Position numbers and translations under genes: made by a program
NCBI GenBank assembly: GCA_959597175.1
Contig: CAUFXM010000013.1
Coordinates: forward strand, 1-36,078
From: an uncultured Methanomassiliicoccales archaeon
GTDB lineage: Archaea > Thermoplasmatota > Thermoplasmata > Methanomassiliicoccales > Methanomethylophilaceae
Direction: 5' to 3'
DNA length: 36,078 bases
In this document: positions 8,243 to 15,258 of the stretch, piece after piece
Position numbering within the stretch: position 1 is the first letter of the stretch
Layout: each line of letters opens with the position of its first letter
Notes under the pieces: model-generated
Told to the model about the DNA's origin: nothing
The model's database searches: none
The model's input: only the letters and a program-made list of their open reading frames with translations

Positions 8243-8869
8243 TCACAGGTTCTGTATGTAGTTCTTCACCTCTTCGAGGCTCTCCACGTAGACGCCACAC
8301 TCACCGTTGTCATCGTCCAGGTAGATCCAGTCCTTGGTGAACTTGAGATGACAGACCAAGGATCCGAGCAGGAGTCCGGCAAAATCGTATTCCCCGTCTT
8401 CCGGCCACTTCATGTCCTTGATGAACTCCACGTCGCCGAAGCGGACGGAGCTGCGAGGGATGCCCTCGATGAAGAACAATCCGCGGAGCAGACGGCTGTC
8501 TGATTCCGTTATCGGATTCCGGGACACGGTGGCCACCTGGACCGTCGCGGTGTCGGTGACATGCCATGTGATGTACAGCTGTCCTTCGAAGCTGTCCGTC
8601 ACATCGTCACCCAACGAAGCGAACACGGAGCTCTTGAAAGCCCCTGAATCGGTTGGCTCCATATCGGTGACGGTGACCGTGCCCTCGAAGGGACAACCGT
8701 TCTCCGTCTCGAAATCCCGGATGATCCGCTCGAACTCCTCGGAATCCAGACCTTGACCGTACTGGATGAAGATCCTCTCATGGAGGTCGTTCAGCCTGTT
8801 GACGGTGACGGGAAACCCGCGGCGTTCGTCCGTCGATGCCATGGTGACATCATCCCCTTGGTTCTGCAT
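8243..8869 (-). CDS. Uncharacterised acidic protein
   Basis: This 208-residue protein has no domain that I recognise. It is acidic, soluble, and alternates beta-strand-like stretches (TVTVTDMEPT, LYITWHVTDTATVQVATVS) with short helices, with a C-terminal VYVESLEEVKNYIQNL. There is no signal peptide or membrane segment. The start is ATG at 8867-8869 or, perhaps better, the ATG at 8840-8842 (MASTDERRG) after a purine-rich stretch. It stands alone on the minus strand, convergent with the winged-helix gene, and upstream of it lies a long non-coding region. Codon use resembles the neighbours and the frame is intact, so I take it to be a real gene of the element with unknown role. Confidence 0.65.
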   Translation of the reverse strand: MQNQGDDVTMASTDERRGFPVTVNRLNDLHERIFIQYGQGLDSEEFERIIRDFETENGCPFEGTVTVTDMEPTDSGAFKSSVFASLGDDVTDSFEGQLYITWHVTDTATVQVATVSRNPITESDSRLLRGLFFIEGIPRSSVRFGDVEFIKDMKWPEDGEYDFAGLLLGSLVCHLKFTKDWIYLDDDNGECGVYVESLEEVKNYIQNL

Positions 8870-9481
8870 AGGCTAGCGTCGACTGACCATTCGTTCATAG
8901 TCGGAAACTCTCCAATCATTTCAACACCCGTTTCGTTGTTTGCGGTCCACTGCTGTGCCTACTTGAGCAAATTCCCTGTTTGGCTTGAATCACCTCCAGA
9001 TGGGGGATGGCCATTGTTATCGATGCAGAGTTTTCTGTGATCTTATCCATCCCCCAACTACTCTATGTGTGTCCATGTATTTATACACAATTAGCAATAG
9101 TAAAACTTAACTCCGTTAATATCTAATGACGAATCAGTCTTGACTTTTCAAAGAAAATAGGCATTATTTTCAAAGGATTTTGATGTACTAATCTGTACAG
9201 TCTCTACTTATTCAAAGAGAAACAGAGACACACAGACACATAGACACACGATTCGACGTAACCGGCGTACAACAATAAGTATATAACTTATTTGCAAATA
9301 GAACAAATGTGCAAATGTAAATGAAAGCTACACCGTTCCATTTCCGGTCATCGCCCCGTGCCTCAAGACTCGAACGGGCGCATCGGGCTTGCGCCTCTCT
9401 GTTCTTCTTGGTCTTCGGCGCAAGCGTCGTGCCGCCGTTCTTCGGACAGCCGTCCCGGGGCTCTTCCCCAGGAAATGGAAG
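8870..9481. other. Long non-coding region with AT-rich part and short repeats
   Basis: No supported gene lies here. From about 9040 to 9320 the sequence turns strongly AT-rich. It holds TTTTCAAAG at 9145-9153 and 9167-9175 and TATTCAAAG at 9209-9217, spaced by 22 and 42 bases. It then has a CA-rich AGACACA stretch at 9224-9249 and two GCAAAT words near 9294 and 9312. TATA-like GTATATAAC is at 9279-9287. From 9340 the sequence is GC-rich and can fold: GCTTGCGCC (9387-9395) pairs with GGCGCAAGC (9417-9425). It may be a plasmid-type origin or a control region for the operon that follows. Confidence 0.4.
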
Positions 9482-9673
9482 ATGACTAGGAAGACGAGTC
9501 AGAGAAGAACAAACAGAAACTACAACAGAAACCCCAACACCAGAAGGGTCGCATGGGACGACCTCAGGGCGATGACGCCCATCGAACCTCACACCGATTT
9601 CTCGAAGCCGCCGATCGGCTACGTCCTGGACGACGACGGGAACTACCCGGAAAACATCTGGGAGGTGCTCTGA
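9482..9673 (+). CDS. Small basic protein, first gene of four-gene operon
   Basis: This 63-residue protein starts with a very basic, asparagine-rich segment (MTRKTSQRRTNRNYNRN) and ends with an acidic, proline-containing tail (IGYVLDDDGNYPENIWEVL). I do not recognise it. The ATG at 9482 is chosen because the longer open frame to the left would begin at a TTG without ribosome site and gives an implausible sequence, whereas AGGAAATGGAAG just before this ATG can serve as ribosome site. Its TGA abuts the ATG of the next gene (TGAATG), so the two are translationally coupled. A basic head suggests nucleic acid contact, but that is only inference. Confidence 0.6.
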   Translation: MTRKTSQRRTNRNYNRNPNTRRVAWDDLRAMTPIEPHTDFSKPPIGYVLDDDGNYPENIWEVL

Positions 9674-10129
9674 ATGGGCGACAGGATCGTCATCAGGATT
9701 ACCGATGTGGACAGGAGGTCCCCGGACCTATACTGCCATTGGGCGGGACTGAGAGCGGTGAAGGCCGTGCACGACGCGCTGCCTGAATCTCGCAGGGACA
9801 TCCACAACCTGATCTGCAACGTCATCGTGAAGGTGATGTGCGGGGAGTGCAGCGACGCGTCGTACTACCTGTACGACTCCGGCGAAGCGGAGGGGATGGC
9901 CGACTGGGACAACTGGACCTGGACCTTCGACCTGGCGACCAGGATGTGGAGGTCCACGATGCCCCAGCTGGAGGGGAGGCTGATGACAATCTCCGAGGCG
10001 GACGACTTCGTCAGGAGCGTCAGGCCGTGCCTGTACTCGGAGTGTCCGTGCGACTCCTTCGACCTCCCGTCGGAGACGGGGAAGCCGAGGTATTCGGACA
10101 CCGTCTACACCACGAGGGAGGGATGCTAA
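9674..10129 (+). CDS. Uncharacterised 151-residue protein
   Basis: I do not recognise this protein. It contains five cysteines in two groups (CGEC near residue 56-59; CLYSECPC near 117-124) that could bind a metal, a tryptophan-rich stretch (DWDNWTWTFD near 78-87), and no signal or membrane segment. It is the second gene of a tightly packed operon: the start ATG follows directly on the previous stop, and its TAA overlaps the next ATG (TAAATG). High GC at third codon positions matches the neighbours. The operon context with a winged-helix protein and a plasmid-related protein suggests an element maintenance or regulatory role, which is inference only. Confidence 0.65.
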   Translation: MGDRIVIRITDVDRRSPDLYCHWAGLRAVKAVHDALPESRRDIHNLICNVIVKVMCGECSDASYYLYDSGEAEGMADWDNWTWTFDLATRMWRSTMPQLEGRLMTISEADDFVRSVRPCLYSECPCDSFDLPSETGKPRYSDTVYTTREGC

Positions 10130-10627
10130 ATGGCCGACCGCATCCTGACCAGGCAGGAGATGATCCTCCTGCACCTTCTGCAGTACATCGACGTGCCGGT
10201 GAGCGGGTACGTGATGCCGCACGCGATGACGCAGCAGGGCATCGGACTCGCCGCCGGGATGTCCAGGGCGCACGTCTCCAACTGCATGACGGAGATGAGG
10301 GAGAAGGGGCTGGTGGACAGCGTGTACACCCATCCCAAGGGGACCACATCGAGGATGAGGGCGTACTATCTGCTCCCTTCCGGCATAGAGAGGGCGAAGG
10401 AGATCAGCGAGCATCTCAGGGAGGAACGCATCAGGGTCGACGACGTGATCAGGCGTCCGGGGAACTCCAGGGGGATGTCCCCGAACGTGGCCAGGGCCCT
10501 GGAGGAGCTGGAGAGGGCCAGGGACGCCACTGCGGCTCTCGGAGCCGAGGGGGACCCGTCGAAGGCCAGGGCGGCGATTGAGCACGCGTCGATGGCGATC
10601 CTCAGCCTGTCCAGGGAGGTGGCCTGA
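10130..10627 (+). CDS. Winged-helix protein with long C-terminal helix
   Basis: This 165-residue protein is probably DNA-binding. Residues about 5-85 form a MarR/GntR-like winged helix: RQEMILLHLLQYI, then MTQQGIGLAAGMSRAHVSNCMTEMREKGLV (turn and recognition helix at SRAHVSNC), then a wing around SVYTHPKGTTSRMRAYYLLPSG. The rest is a run of charged helices (AKEISEHLREERIR, ARALEELERARDATAAL), likely dimerisation or partner binding. It belongs to the 9482-10924 operon with stop/start overlaps on both sides. It may autoregulate the operon or act in replication of the element. The DNA-binding fold is fairly clear, the biological role is not. Confidence 0.72.
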   Translation: MADRILTRQEMILLHLLQYIDVPVSGYVMPHAMTQQGIGLAAGMSRAHVSNCMTEMREKGLVDSVYTHPKGTTSRMRAYYLLPSGIERAKEISEHLREERIRVDDVIRRPGNSRGMSPNVARALEELERARDATAALGAEGDPSKARAAIEHASMAILSLSREVA

Positions 10628-10924
10628 ATGCCGCTGTTCCAGACCGGGCAGGTCGTCACGACATGCGGAATCGCACAGGCCATGAGGGACGACTACTCGT
10701 TCCTGCTGAGTGTCAGGGAGTGCCTCGACAGGCACTGCAGGGGCGACTGGGGAGACGTCGGGGACGACAGCAGGAAGATGAACGACGAGGCCCTCGAAGC
10801 CGAGAGGAGGGGGCAGTTCTCGGACAGCCTGTTCAGCCTCTACAGCATCGGGGGAAGGGAGATCTACATCATCACGGAGTGCGACAGGTCGGTGACGACC
10901 GTCCTGTTCCCGGAAGAGTACTAA
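10628..10924 (+). CDS. Plasmid-related conserved protein (GDWG / TEADRS-type family)
   Basis: The 98-residue protein matches a small family seen on many plasmids, phages and integrative elements, usually annotated as hypothetical or plasmid-related. The hallmark words are GQVVTTCGIAQAM, the RHCRGDWGDVGDDSRKMND block, and the ending IITECDRSVTTVLFPEEY. I recall this pattern as RH..GDWG....ED...N and ITE.DRS.T..L.P.EY. Its molecular function is unknown. The start ATG overlaps the stop of the winged-helix gene (TGAATG), and a strong hairpin follows four bases after the stop, ending the operon. Its presence supports the view that this part of the window is mobile. Confidence 0.75.
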   Translation: MPLFQTGQVVTTCGIAQAMRDDYSFLLSVRECLDRHCRGDWGDVGDDSRKMNDEALEAERRGQFSDSLFSLYSIGGREIYIITECDRSVTTVLFPEEY

Positions 10925-10927
10925 CCC

Positions 10928-10953
10928 TAGGTCGGAGGGGGACCTCCGACCTA
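10928..10953 (+). terminator. Hairpin terminator after the 9482-10924 operon
   Basis: TAGGTCGGAGG (10928-10938) pairs perfectly with CCTCCGACCTA (10943-10953) around the loop GGGA, starting four bases after the operon's last stop. There is no long T run, but archaeal terminators often lack one and the position fits. Confidence 0.6.
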
Positions 10954-11009
10954 CAACCCTTTCGGGTCGGTCGGAACCACTTAAATCCGACGGGATGTTC
11001 CGACGAGGC

Positions 11010-11123
11010 ATGACGTGCGCCTTCTGTCACTCGGAGATTCCGGATACACAACCCTTCAACTTCTGCCCATTCTGCGGACAGACCATCATGGCGATCAACG
11101 ACGACAGACCGAAATTCTTCTGA
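11010..11123 (+). CDS. Small zinc-ribbon protein
   Basis: This 37-residue protein carries two CxxC knuckles, CAFCHSE and FCPFCGQ, the standard double-knuckle zinc ribbon, followed by a short tail ending RPKFF. A TATA-like ACTTAAATC at 10978-10986 predicts a transcript start near 11008, which makes the ATG at 11010 almost leaderless; the in-frame ATG at 10995 would add five residues. Such mini zinc ribbons in archaea and archaeal elements often bind nucleic acid or act as small adaptors. No specific role can be assigned. The frame is short but the four cysteines and the promoter spacing make it credible. Confidence 0.6.
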   Translation: MTCAFCHSEIPDTQPFNFCPFCGQTIMAINDDRPKFF

Positions 11124-11141
11124 TAGACATGCAGTTCCAGT

Positions 11142-11474
11142 GTGGACGCACACTGCTTCTTTGATATACCTGATGCGTATGAAAAGCACCTCATGACCGA
11201 GGAGTACAGGATCATCGAAGAAGCGGATGAGCACAGGCTGCTGATGGAGGAAGCGCAGATGGTGGGCGAGAACATCAATGCGCTTCTCGCCGCCATATAC
11301 TGCATCTTGAACCCATCGCTTGAGGAACTGGAAAAGCATGTCCCTTACCCACATCTGACGGAATATGCGCTCAATGTCATGGAGGGCATGGGGCTCGTAT
11401 CCCGCTCTGACTTGGACGACCTGGAACGAGATGGGACCGGCACAGATGATTTCTCGGAGGACGAACTGCCCTGA
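11142..11474 (+). CDS. Uncharacterised acidic helical protein
   Basis: This 110-residue, acidic, mostly helical protein has no recognised domain. The core is YRIIEEADEHRLLMEEAQMVGENINALLAA followed by NPSLEELEKHVPYPHLTEYALNVMEGMGLV, which could be a four-helix bundle or a degenerate winged helix. The start is GTG at 11142; the ATG at 11193 (MTEEYRIIEE) is a good alternative because sequence before it is less regular and a TATA-like TTGATATAC lies at 11160-11168. It follows the small zinc-ribbon gene by 18 bases and may be co-transcribed with it. Role unknown. Confidence 0.55.
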   Translation: MDAHCFFDIPDAYEKHLMTEEYRIIEEADEHRLLMEEAQMVGENINALLAAIYCILNPSLEELEKHVPYPHLTEYALNVMEGMGLVSRSDLDDLERDGTGTDDFSEDELP

Positions 11475-11510
11475 GGATTGGATTTGTACAGGTATCAGCT
11501 TGAAGCTTCG

Positions 11511-11522
11511 CACGCGCGCGTG
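11511..11522. repeat. 12-base palindrome CACGCGCGCGTG, left copy
   Basis: A perfect palindrome of alternating purine-pyrimidine bases that recurs exactly at 13655-13666, so the two copies bracket the surface-protein cassette. Possible roles are regulator binding, Z-DNA-prone spacer, or relics of insertion. Nothing in the sequence decides between them. Confidence 0.55.
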
Positions 11523-11625
11523 ACTGCGCAATTCAAGATTAGAAACCACGTATCGAAATGGACATCAGACTCAAAAGAATCGCTGTTCGGATTGCCTCGT
11601 TTCCACTCATTTTGCAATAGGCCCT

Positions 11626-11636
11626 TTTTTATTTTA
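11626..11636 (+). promoter_or_regulatory. TATA box of the BspA-like gene
   Basis: The T-rich TTTTTATTTTA lies about 25-30 bases before the ATG at 11661, the usual archaeal distance, and supports that start over the much longer open frame that extends to 11478. Confidence 0.5.
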
Positions 11637-11660
11637 AGACATGATAGTCAGTTCGAGCAT

Positions 11661-13028
11661 ATGAACTCAAAAATTATCATAACCACCATAATTTTGGCTT
11701 CAGCGATATGCTTCGTTCCTTTTGTTTCAGATGATTCCGCGGCCATATCTGTTAATGATGGCACGTTCATCTACGAATTGGACGAACCGTCGAGCCAAGC
11801 AACGGTCATCGGCCTCATGGATTCGATGGTCAAAAACATCCCTTCAACGATCCGCTATGAATCGAAGACATACAACGTGGTCGCCATCGGAGATAATGCG
11901 TTCCAGAATGAGAAACTCACTGGGAACATGAACACCGGAAGCGTCCGCACCATCGGAGCCGGCGCTTTCCAGGGGGCCGACATCACCGGGAACCTCAACA
12001 TCTCCTCAGCTGTCACATCCATAGGCGACAGCGCATTCGAGAAAGCCGACATCACCGGGAACTTCAACATATCCAATGGTCTGAAGACCATCGGCAATTC
12101 GGCATTCAGAAGCTCGGAGATCACCGGGAACCTCAACCTCCCGTCCACCGTCCAATCGATAGGCGACTACGCTTTCGCCGAGACGGACTTCACAGGAAAC
12201 CTCCGCCTCCCTTCGTCGCTGACCACCATCGGCAACTACGCCTTCTACAAATCCGAATTCGCCGGTAACCTCAATCTCGGAGACCGGGTGACGTCCGTGG
12301 GCGACTACGCTTTCGCCGAGACCAAACTAACCGGTAACCTCAATCTCGGAGACTCCGTGAAGACCATCGGCGAGGGAGCCTTCAAGAACTGCGATTTCAC
12401 GGGAAACATCGACATCCCCTCATCTGTCACCTCCATCGGCAGCCAGGCATTCACCTGCAGCTCCAGCATCTCGTCCATCACCATCAGCTCCTCCAGCACC
12501 GTGATCGATTCACAGACCTTCTCCAGCTTCGTGTTCTATGCGAGCGACGGCGTGACGATCCTCAGCCAGACATCCTCCAACCTCTGCGGACACACATTCG
12601 TCAAAGTGAATGGCAAGATGGTAATGCAGGATGGGGGAGGGACTGTTGACCCAACTCCCGATCCCGACCCCTCTGTGAAATACACGATTACAATCTATTC
12701 TGACACCCCCGGTTGGGGTAAGATCGATGGTGCCGGAACATATTCGTCCGGCAGCAAAGTGACGATCTCCGCCTCCCCGAACGACGGATACTCCTTCGTC
12801 AGATGGAGTGACGGAGTCACTTCGAGCCACAGGACGATAACCGTGTCCGGAGATGCCACCTTCATCGCGATCTTCGAGCCGAATAACATCGTGGAACCTG
12901 CCGGCAGCGGAGCAGAGTACCCCTATACGACGATCGGAATGCTGATGTGGATGCTCGGAGGCCTGCTGCTGGTCGTCTTCGTCCTGCTGTACATCAGACA
13001 TAACAGAATTTCAAAGAGGGGATTGTGA
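11661..13028 (+). CDS. BspA-like leucine-rich surface protein with C-terminal anchor
   Basis: This is a 455-residue predicted cell-surface protein. A signal peptide (MNSKIIITTIILASAICFVPF) opens it. Eight 23-residue LRR_5/BspA-type repeats of the form TGNLNxxxxVxxIGDxAFxxxDI fill about residues 87-269. A Pro-Asp linker (PTPDPDPS, about 331-338) leads to an InlB-like repeat (GYSFVRWSDGV...ATFIAIFEP, to about 413), and a membrane anchor near 429-448 is followed by a basic tail (RHNRISKRG). The repeats are outside the cell and probably bind host or partner-cell ligands. Such proteins are numerous in gut methanogens and contribute to adhesion (family knowledge). The start at 11661 is chosen from signal peptide and TATA position. 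The stop abuts the ATG of the zinc-ribbon membrane protein, so both are made from one transcript. Confidence 0.85.
   Translation: MNSKIIITTIILASAICFVPFVSDDSAAISVNDGTFIYELDEPSSQATVIGLMDSMVKNIPSTIRYESKTYNVVAIGDNAFQNEKLTGNMNTGSVRTIGAGAFQGADITGNLNISSAVTSIGDSAFEKADITGNFNISNGLKTIGNSAFRSSEITGNLNLPSTVQSIGDYAFAETDFTGNLRLPSSLTTIGNYAFYKSEFAGNLNLGDRVTSVGDYAFAETKLTGNLNLGDSVKTIGEGAFKNCDFTGNIDIPSSVTSIGSQAFTCSSSISSITISSSSTVIDSQTFSSFVFYASDGVTILSQTSSNLCGHTFVKVNGKMVMQDGGGTVDPTPDPDPSVKYTITIYSDTPGWGKIDGAGTYSSGSKVTISASPNDGYSFVRWSDGVTSSHRTITVSGDATFIAIFEPNNIVEPAGSGAEYPYTTIGMLMWMLGGLLLVVFVLLYIRHNRISKRGL
11919..12467 (+). repeat. Eight tandem 69-bp LRR-coding units
   Basis: In-frame units of about 69 bases (the first is 66) encode 22-23-residue LRR repeats. 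Several units share long identical DNA stretches, for example the GGCGACTACGCTTTCGCCGA word at 12163-12182 and 12300-12319. Unit number may change by unequal recombination. Confidence 0.7.
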
Positions 13029-13601
13029 ATGTACTGTCCGAACTGCGGCACCAACAATGAGGAAGGCGCCAGATTCTGCATATCATGTGGTTACGATTTC
13101 AAGAACGTCAACGCCCACGGCGACACCGCCCACAGAACGGAGCCGGAGGCCAGCCCTGCCAGCCCTGAACCGAGTCCCTCCGCAGAGAGCCATTCCGCAG
13201 GCTCTACCAAGCCCAAGAAGGGTCGCAACCCATACACAATCGGCATCGTGATCGCGATAGTCCTGATTGTCGTTGGATTTTTCGTGGTGTCAATTCCCGG
13301 CGACAGCCCGGCTGAAGAGAAGGACTACGCACTTGTGACGTTCACGGTCTACAACGATCAGAACCAGACGCTGAACATCACCCTGGAGGGCGGGGGCGTC
13401 ACATACTTCGAGCCTGTGGATCTGAAAGAGGACTATTTCCAGTGCGGTCTAAACTTCTACATCGTAGAGCTCGATGGCGAAAGCGATGTCATCACCTTCA
13501 CCGCCACCGGAGTGGGATTGTCGACAGGGACCACCTACACCGATAGCGAGACGCTGACCTTGCATTCCGGAGAGCAGTACAGGGTCGTACTGCACCTCTG
13601 A
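13029..13601 (+). CDS. Zinc-ribbon membrane protein
   Basis: This 190-residue protein begins with a zinc ribbon (CPNC at 3-6 and CISC at 17-20). A disordered Pro/Ser/Glu-rich linker follows to about 68, then one membrane helix (IGIVIAIVLIVVGFFVVSI, about 71-89) and an extracytoplasmic beta-rich domain of about 100 residues (YALVTFTVYNDQNQTLNITLEGG...). The topology puts the zinc ribbon in the cytosol and the beta domain outside. This layout is common in Thermoplasmata and Methanomassiliicoccales zinc-ribbon proteins whose role is unknown. Its ATG directly follows the TGA of the BspA-like gene, so the pair is likely co-produced and perhaps physically associated (inference). Confidence 0.75.
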   Translation: MYCPNCGTNNEEGARFCISCGYDFKNVNAHGDTAHRTEPEASPASPEPSPSAESHSAGSTKPKKGRNPYTIGIVIAIVLIVVGFFVVSIPGDSPAEEKDYALVTFTVYNDQNQTLNITLEGGGVTYFEPVDLKEDYFQCGLNFYIVELDGESDVITFTATGVGLSTGTTYTDSETLTLHSGEQYRVVLHL

Positions 13602-13648
13602 CCCATCAAACAACCTTGGGATGTGCAGAGTACACAGTTCGCGTGCGA

Positions 13649-13672
13649 CCGCCTCACGCGCGCGTGAGGCGG
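13649..13672. terminator. Perfect 24-base palindrome after the surface cassette
   Basis: CCGCCTCACGCG followed at once by CGCGTGAGGCGG gives twelve paired bases around a zero-length centre, 48 bases past the stop of the zinc-ribbon membrane protein. It contains the same CACGCGCGCGTG core (13655-13666) as 11511-11522. It could end transcription or be a binding or insertion site. Confidence 0.5.
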
Positions 13673-13879
13673 GAGCGCAGAACCATATCGACCGAAAGTG
13701 TGTAGAAGCGGGGTTTCGTTTCGTCAGTTGGTCAATACAATGAAACGCAACCCCAAGAAGCATAACTGGAAACTGAGAAAATAACAAACGGTCGCTGTAT
13801 AGAACAGGAAGTTCGTGTTCGCAAAGGACGAGATGAGTCCAAAGCGAATAAATCTGATAGTCCGAAGAACAGAATAACA

Positions 13880-13933
13880 AGCGAGAGACACGATCGAGCA
13901 GTGCTTTTGCACTGCGAGAACGTGTCTCTCGCT
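13880..13933. repeat. 54-base two-part hairpin
   Basis: AGCGAGAGACACG (13880-13892) pairs perfectly with CGTGTCTCTCGCT (13921-13933). Nested inside, GCAGTGC (13898-13904) pairs with GCACTGC (13909-13915) around TTTT. The two stems are separated by small internal loops. It may be a structured RNA, a terminator or a miniature-element remnant. Confidence 0.5.
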
Positions 13934-14146
13934 AAACCATCGCATCTCCGGAGATAGCTCACGCTGACAGGATGCTGTCGACGATGGGGATTCAGGCGAA
14001 GACCTTCGGTCTGTCGCCTGGAATCCACATGCGGTCGAAGTCGGAACCGAGGTCGGCAAGGAAGACATCCATCGGTTTGCGATGTTTCTGAGGATGACGA
14101 CAGCGTTCTGCGATGCCAAGACGCCCGATCATATTTGCAAAGGTGG

Positions 14147-15001
14147 TCAGACCGAGGAGAATTTGCCCTTCGTGGACCATCTCTTGTTGATCTTCTCGAT
14201 ATCGGACTCCGAACAGGAATCCGGACGGCGGGTGATGTCCATGACCTCCTGTAGCTGATCATTGAGCTCGAAGTTGGAACCGGACAGACGGTTCAAGAAA
14301 CCGAATCCGCTCTGTGACGACCTGATGATCCCCAACGCATTGGCTGCGAGCTCATGGAGGGCCTTGGGATCCTTGATCACGGCCAGGGAGGACGATGTCA
14401 GATTCGTGCAGGCCGTGGATATCTGTTCCTGTGCCCATGACCTGTACGTGGACAATGCGGCCTCGCATCTCGAGGTGACGTTGGCTATCAGCGAGGTGCC
14501 CGCCATCTGCTCGGGGAACTTGGAATACAGAACTGTCTCTACATCGGACGACCTGGCTACTCTGATGAACGCAAGATCCTCGTCACACGCTATGATGATC
14601 CCATCCTTCACGGACTCGACCATCTGATCGAAATCACGCTCGAAATCGATCATCCCTCCGAGACGGACGGCCTTGGCCCACGACTGGAAGCATTCCTTGA
14701 AGTTGCCCTCTAGAACGGCCGCGTGACCTCTGCAAAGCCATGCAATCCCCTGTTCCGGATCCATCTGGAGGATGTCGTTGGACAGAGAACGCATCTCAGA
14801 GGCGTTGCCGCTCTCGATGGTGGGGGTCACGAGTTTCAGAAAGCTCGCCAGACGTTCCGAGTTGTCCACCTTCACCACATGGGTGGTGACATCGGACAGC
14901 ATGATCTTGTGGCCACAATACATGCAGAAACCGAATTTGTTGGCATCATCAAGCACAATTTGCCCGCCGCAGTGTGGACAGCACAGATCGATTATCGACA
15001 T
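14147..15001 (-). CDS. Zinc-ribbon protein with TPR-like middle
   Basis: This 284-residue protein has an N-terminal zinc ribbon (CCPHCGGQ near 6-13 and CMYCGHK near 25-31), then a helical region. One segment resembles a TPR pair (LSNDILQMDPEQGIAWLCRGHAAVLEGNFKECFQSWAKAV). A long helical C-terminal half has no recognised family, and there is no membrane segment. The ATG at 14999-15001 is chosen because the frame upstream of it is arginine-rich non-protein-like sequence, and GGGGTCTGTCAG before it can act as ribosome site. It lies alone on the minus strand between the hairpin region and a divergent gene. Zinc ribbon plus TPR proteins of this type are frequent in related archaea, function unknown. 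Confidence 0.75.
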   Translation of the reverse strand: MSIIDLCCPHCGGQIVLDDANKFGFCMYCGHKIMLSDVTTHVVKVDNSERLASFLKLVTPTIESGNASEMRSLSNDILQMDPEQGIAWLCRGHAAVLEGNFKECFQSWAKAVRLGGMIDFERDFDQMVESVKDGIIIACDEDLAFIRVARSSDVETVLYSKFPEQMAGTSLIANVTSRCEAALSTYRSWAQEQISTACTNLTSSSLAVIKDPKALHELAANALGIIRSSQSGFGFLNRLSGSNFELNDQLQEVMDITRRPDSCSESDIEKINKRWSTKGKFSSV

Positions 15002-15258
15002 CTGACAGACCCCTTCGATATAGAGGCCAGAAGAGATGTGGAGCACATATCTAACTTCCGACCGAACAAAACAGTTCAGGATCGGAAAATCATGAGCCCT
15101 ATTCTCCTGTGCCTCGTGCCCTTCAGGGGTACGCTCCGCGCGCATATCGGCCCGTCGGCGCCTTCTTTTTCTGAACATGTTCTCGGCGCGCGACGGTCAC
15201 GTAAGCGCGTCTCCGCCAAGCCCCTCTCCGGGCACTTAGGCCCAGGAGAAAAAAGAAA

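Larger units (their letters stand above)
13602..14146. other. 545-base region without a convincing gene
   Basis: The stretch holds two strong inverted repeats described separately (13649-13672 and 13880-13933) and otherwise AT-richer sequence with stops in all frames at short intervals. Two overlapping minus-strand frames of 60-130 residues exist near 13730-14180, but their composition is irregular and they break at a shift near 13990. They may be a decayed gene or transposase; I could not recognise the family. Confidence 0.4.

Noticed and set aside
9728..11011. 427-codon minus-strand frame opposite the four-gene operon
   Set aside because: Pro/Arg/His-rich shadow; plus-strand genes have overlapped starts and stops and recognisable domains.
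13724..14180. Decayed transposase on the minus strand
   Set aside because: Overlapping frames with a shift near 13990 look like relics, but no transposase motif could be recognised, so no pseudogene is called.
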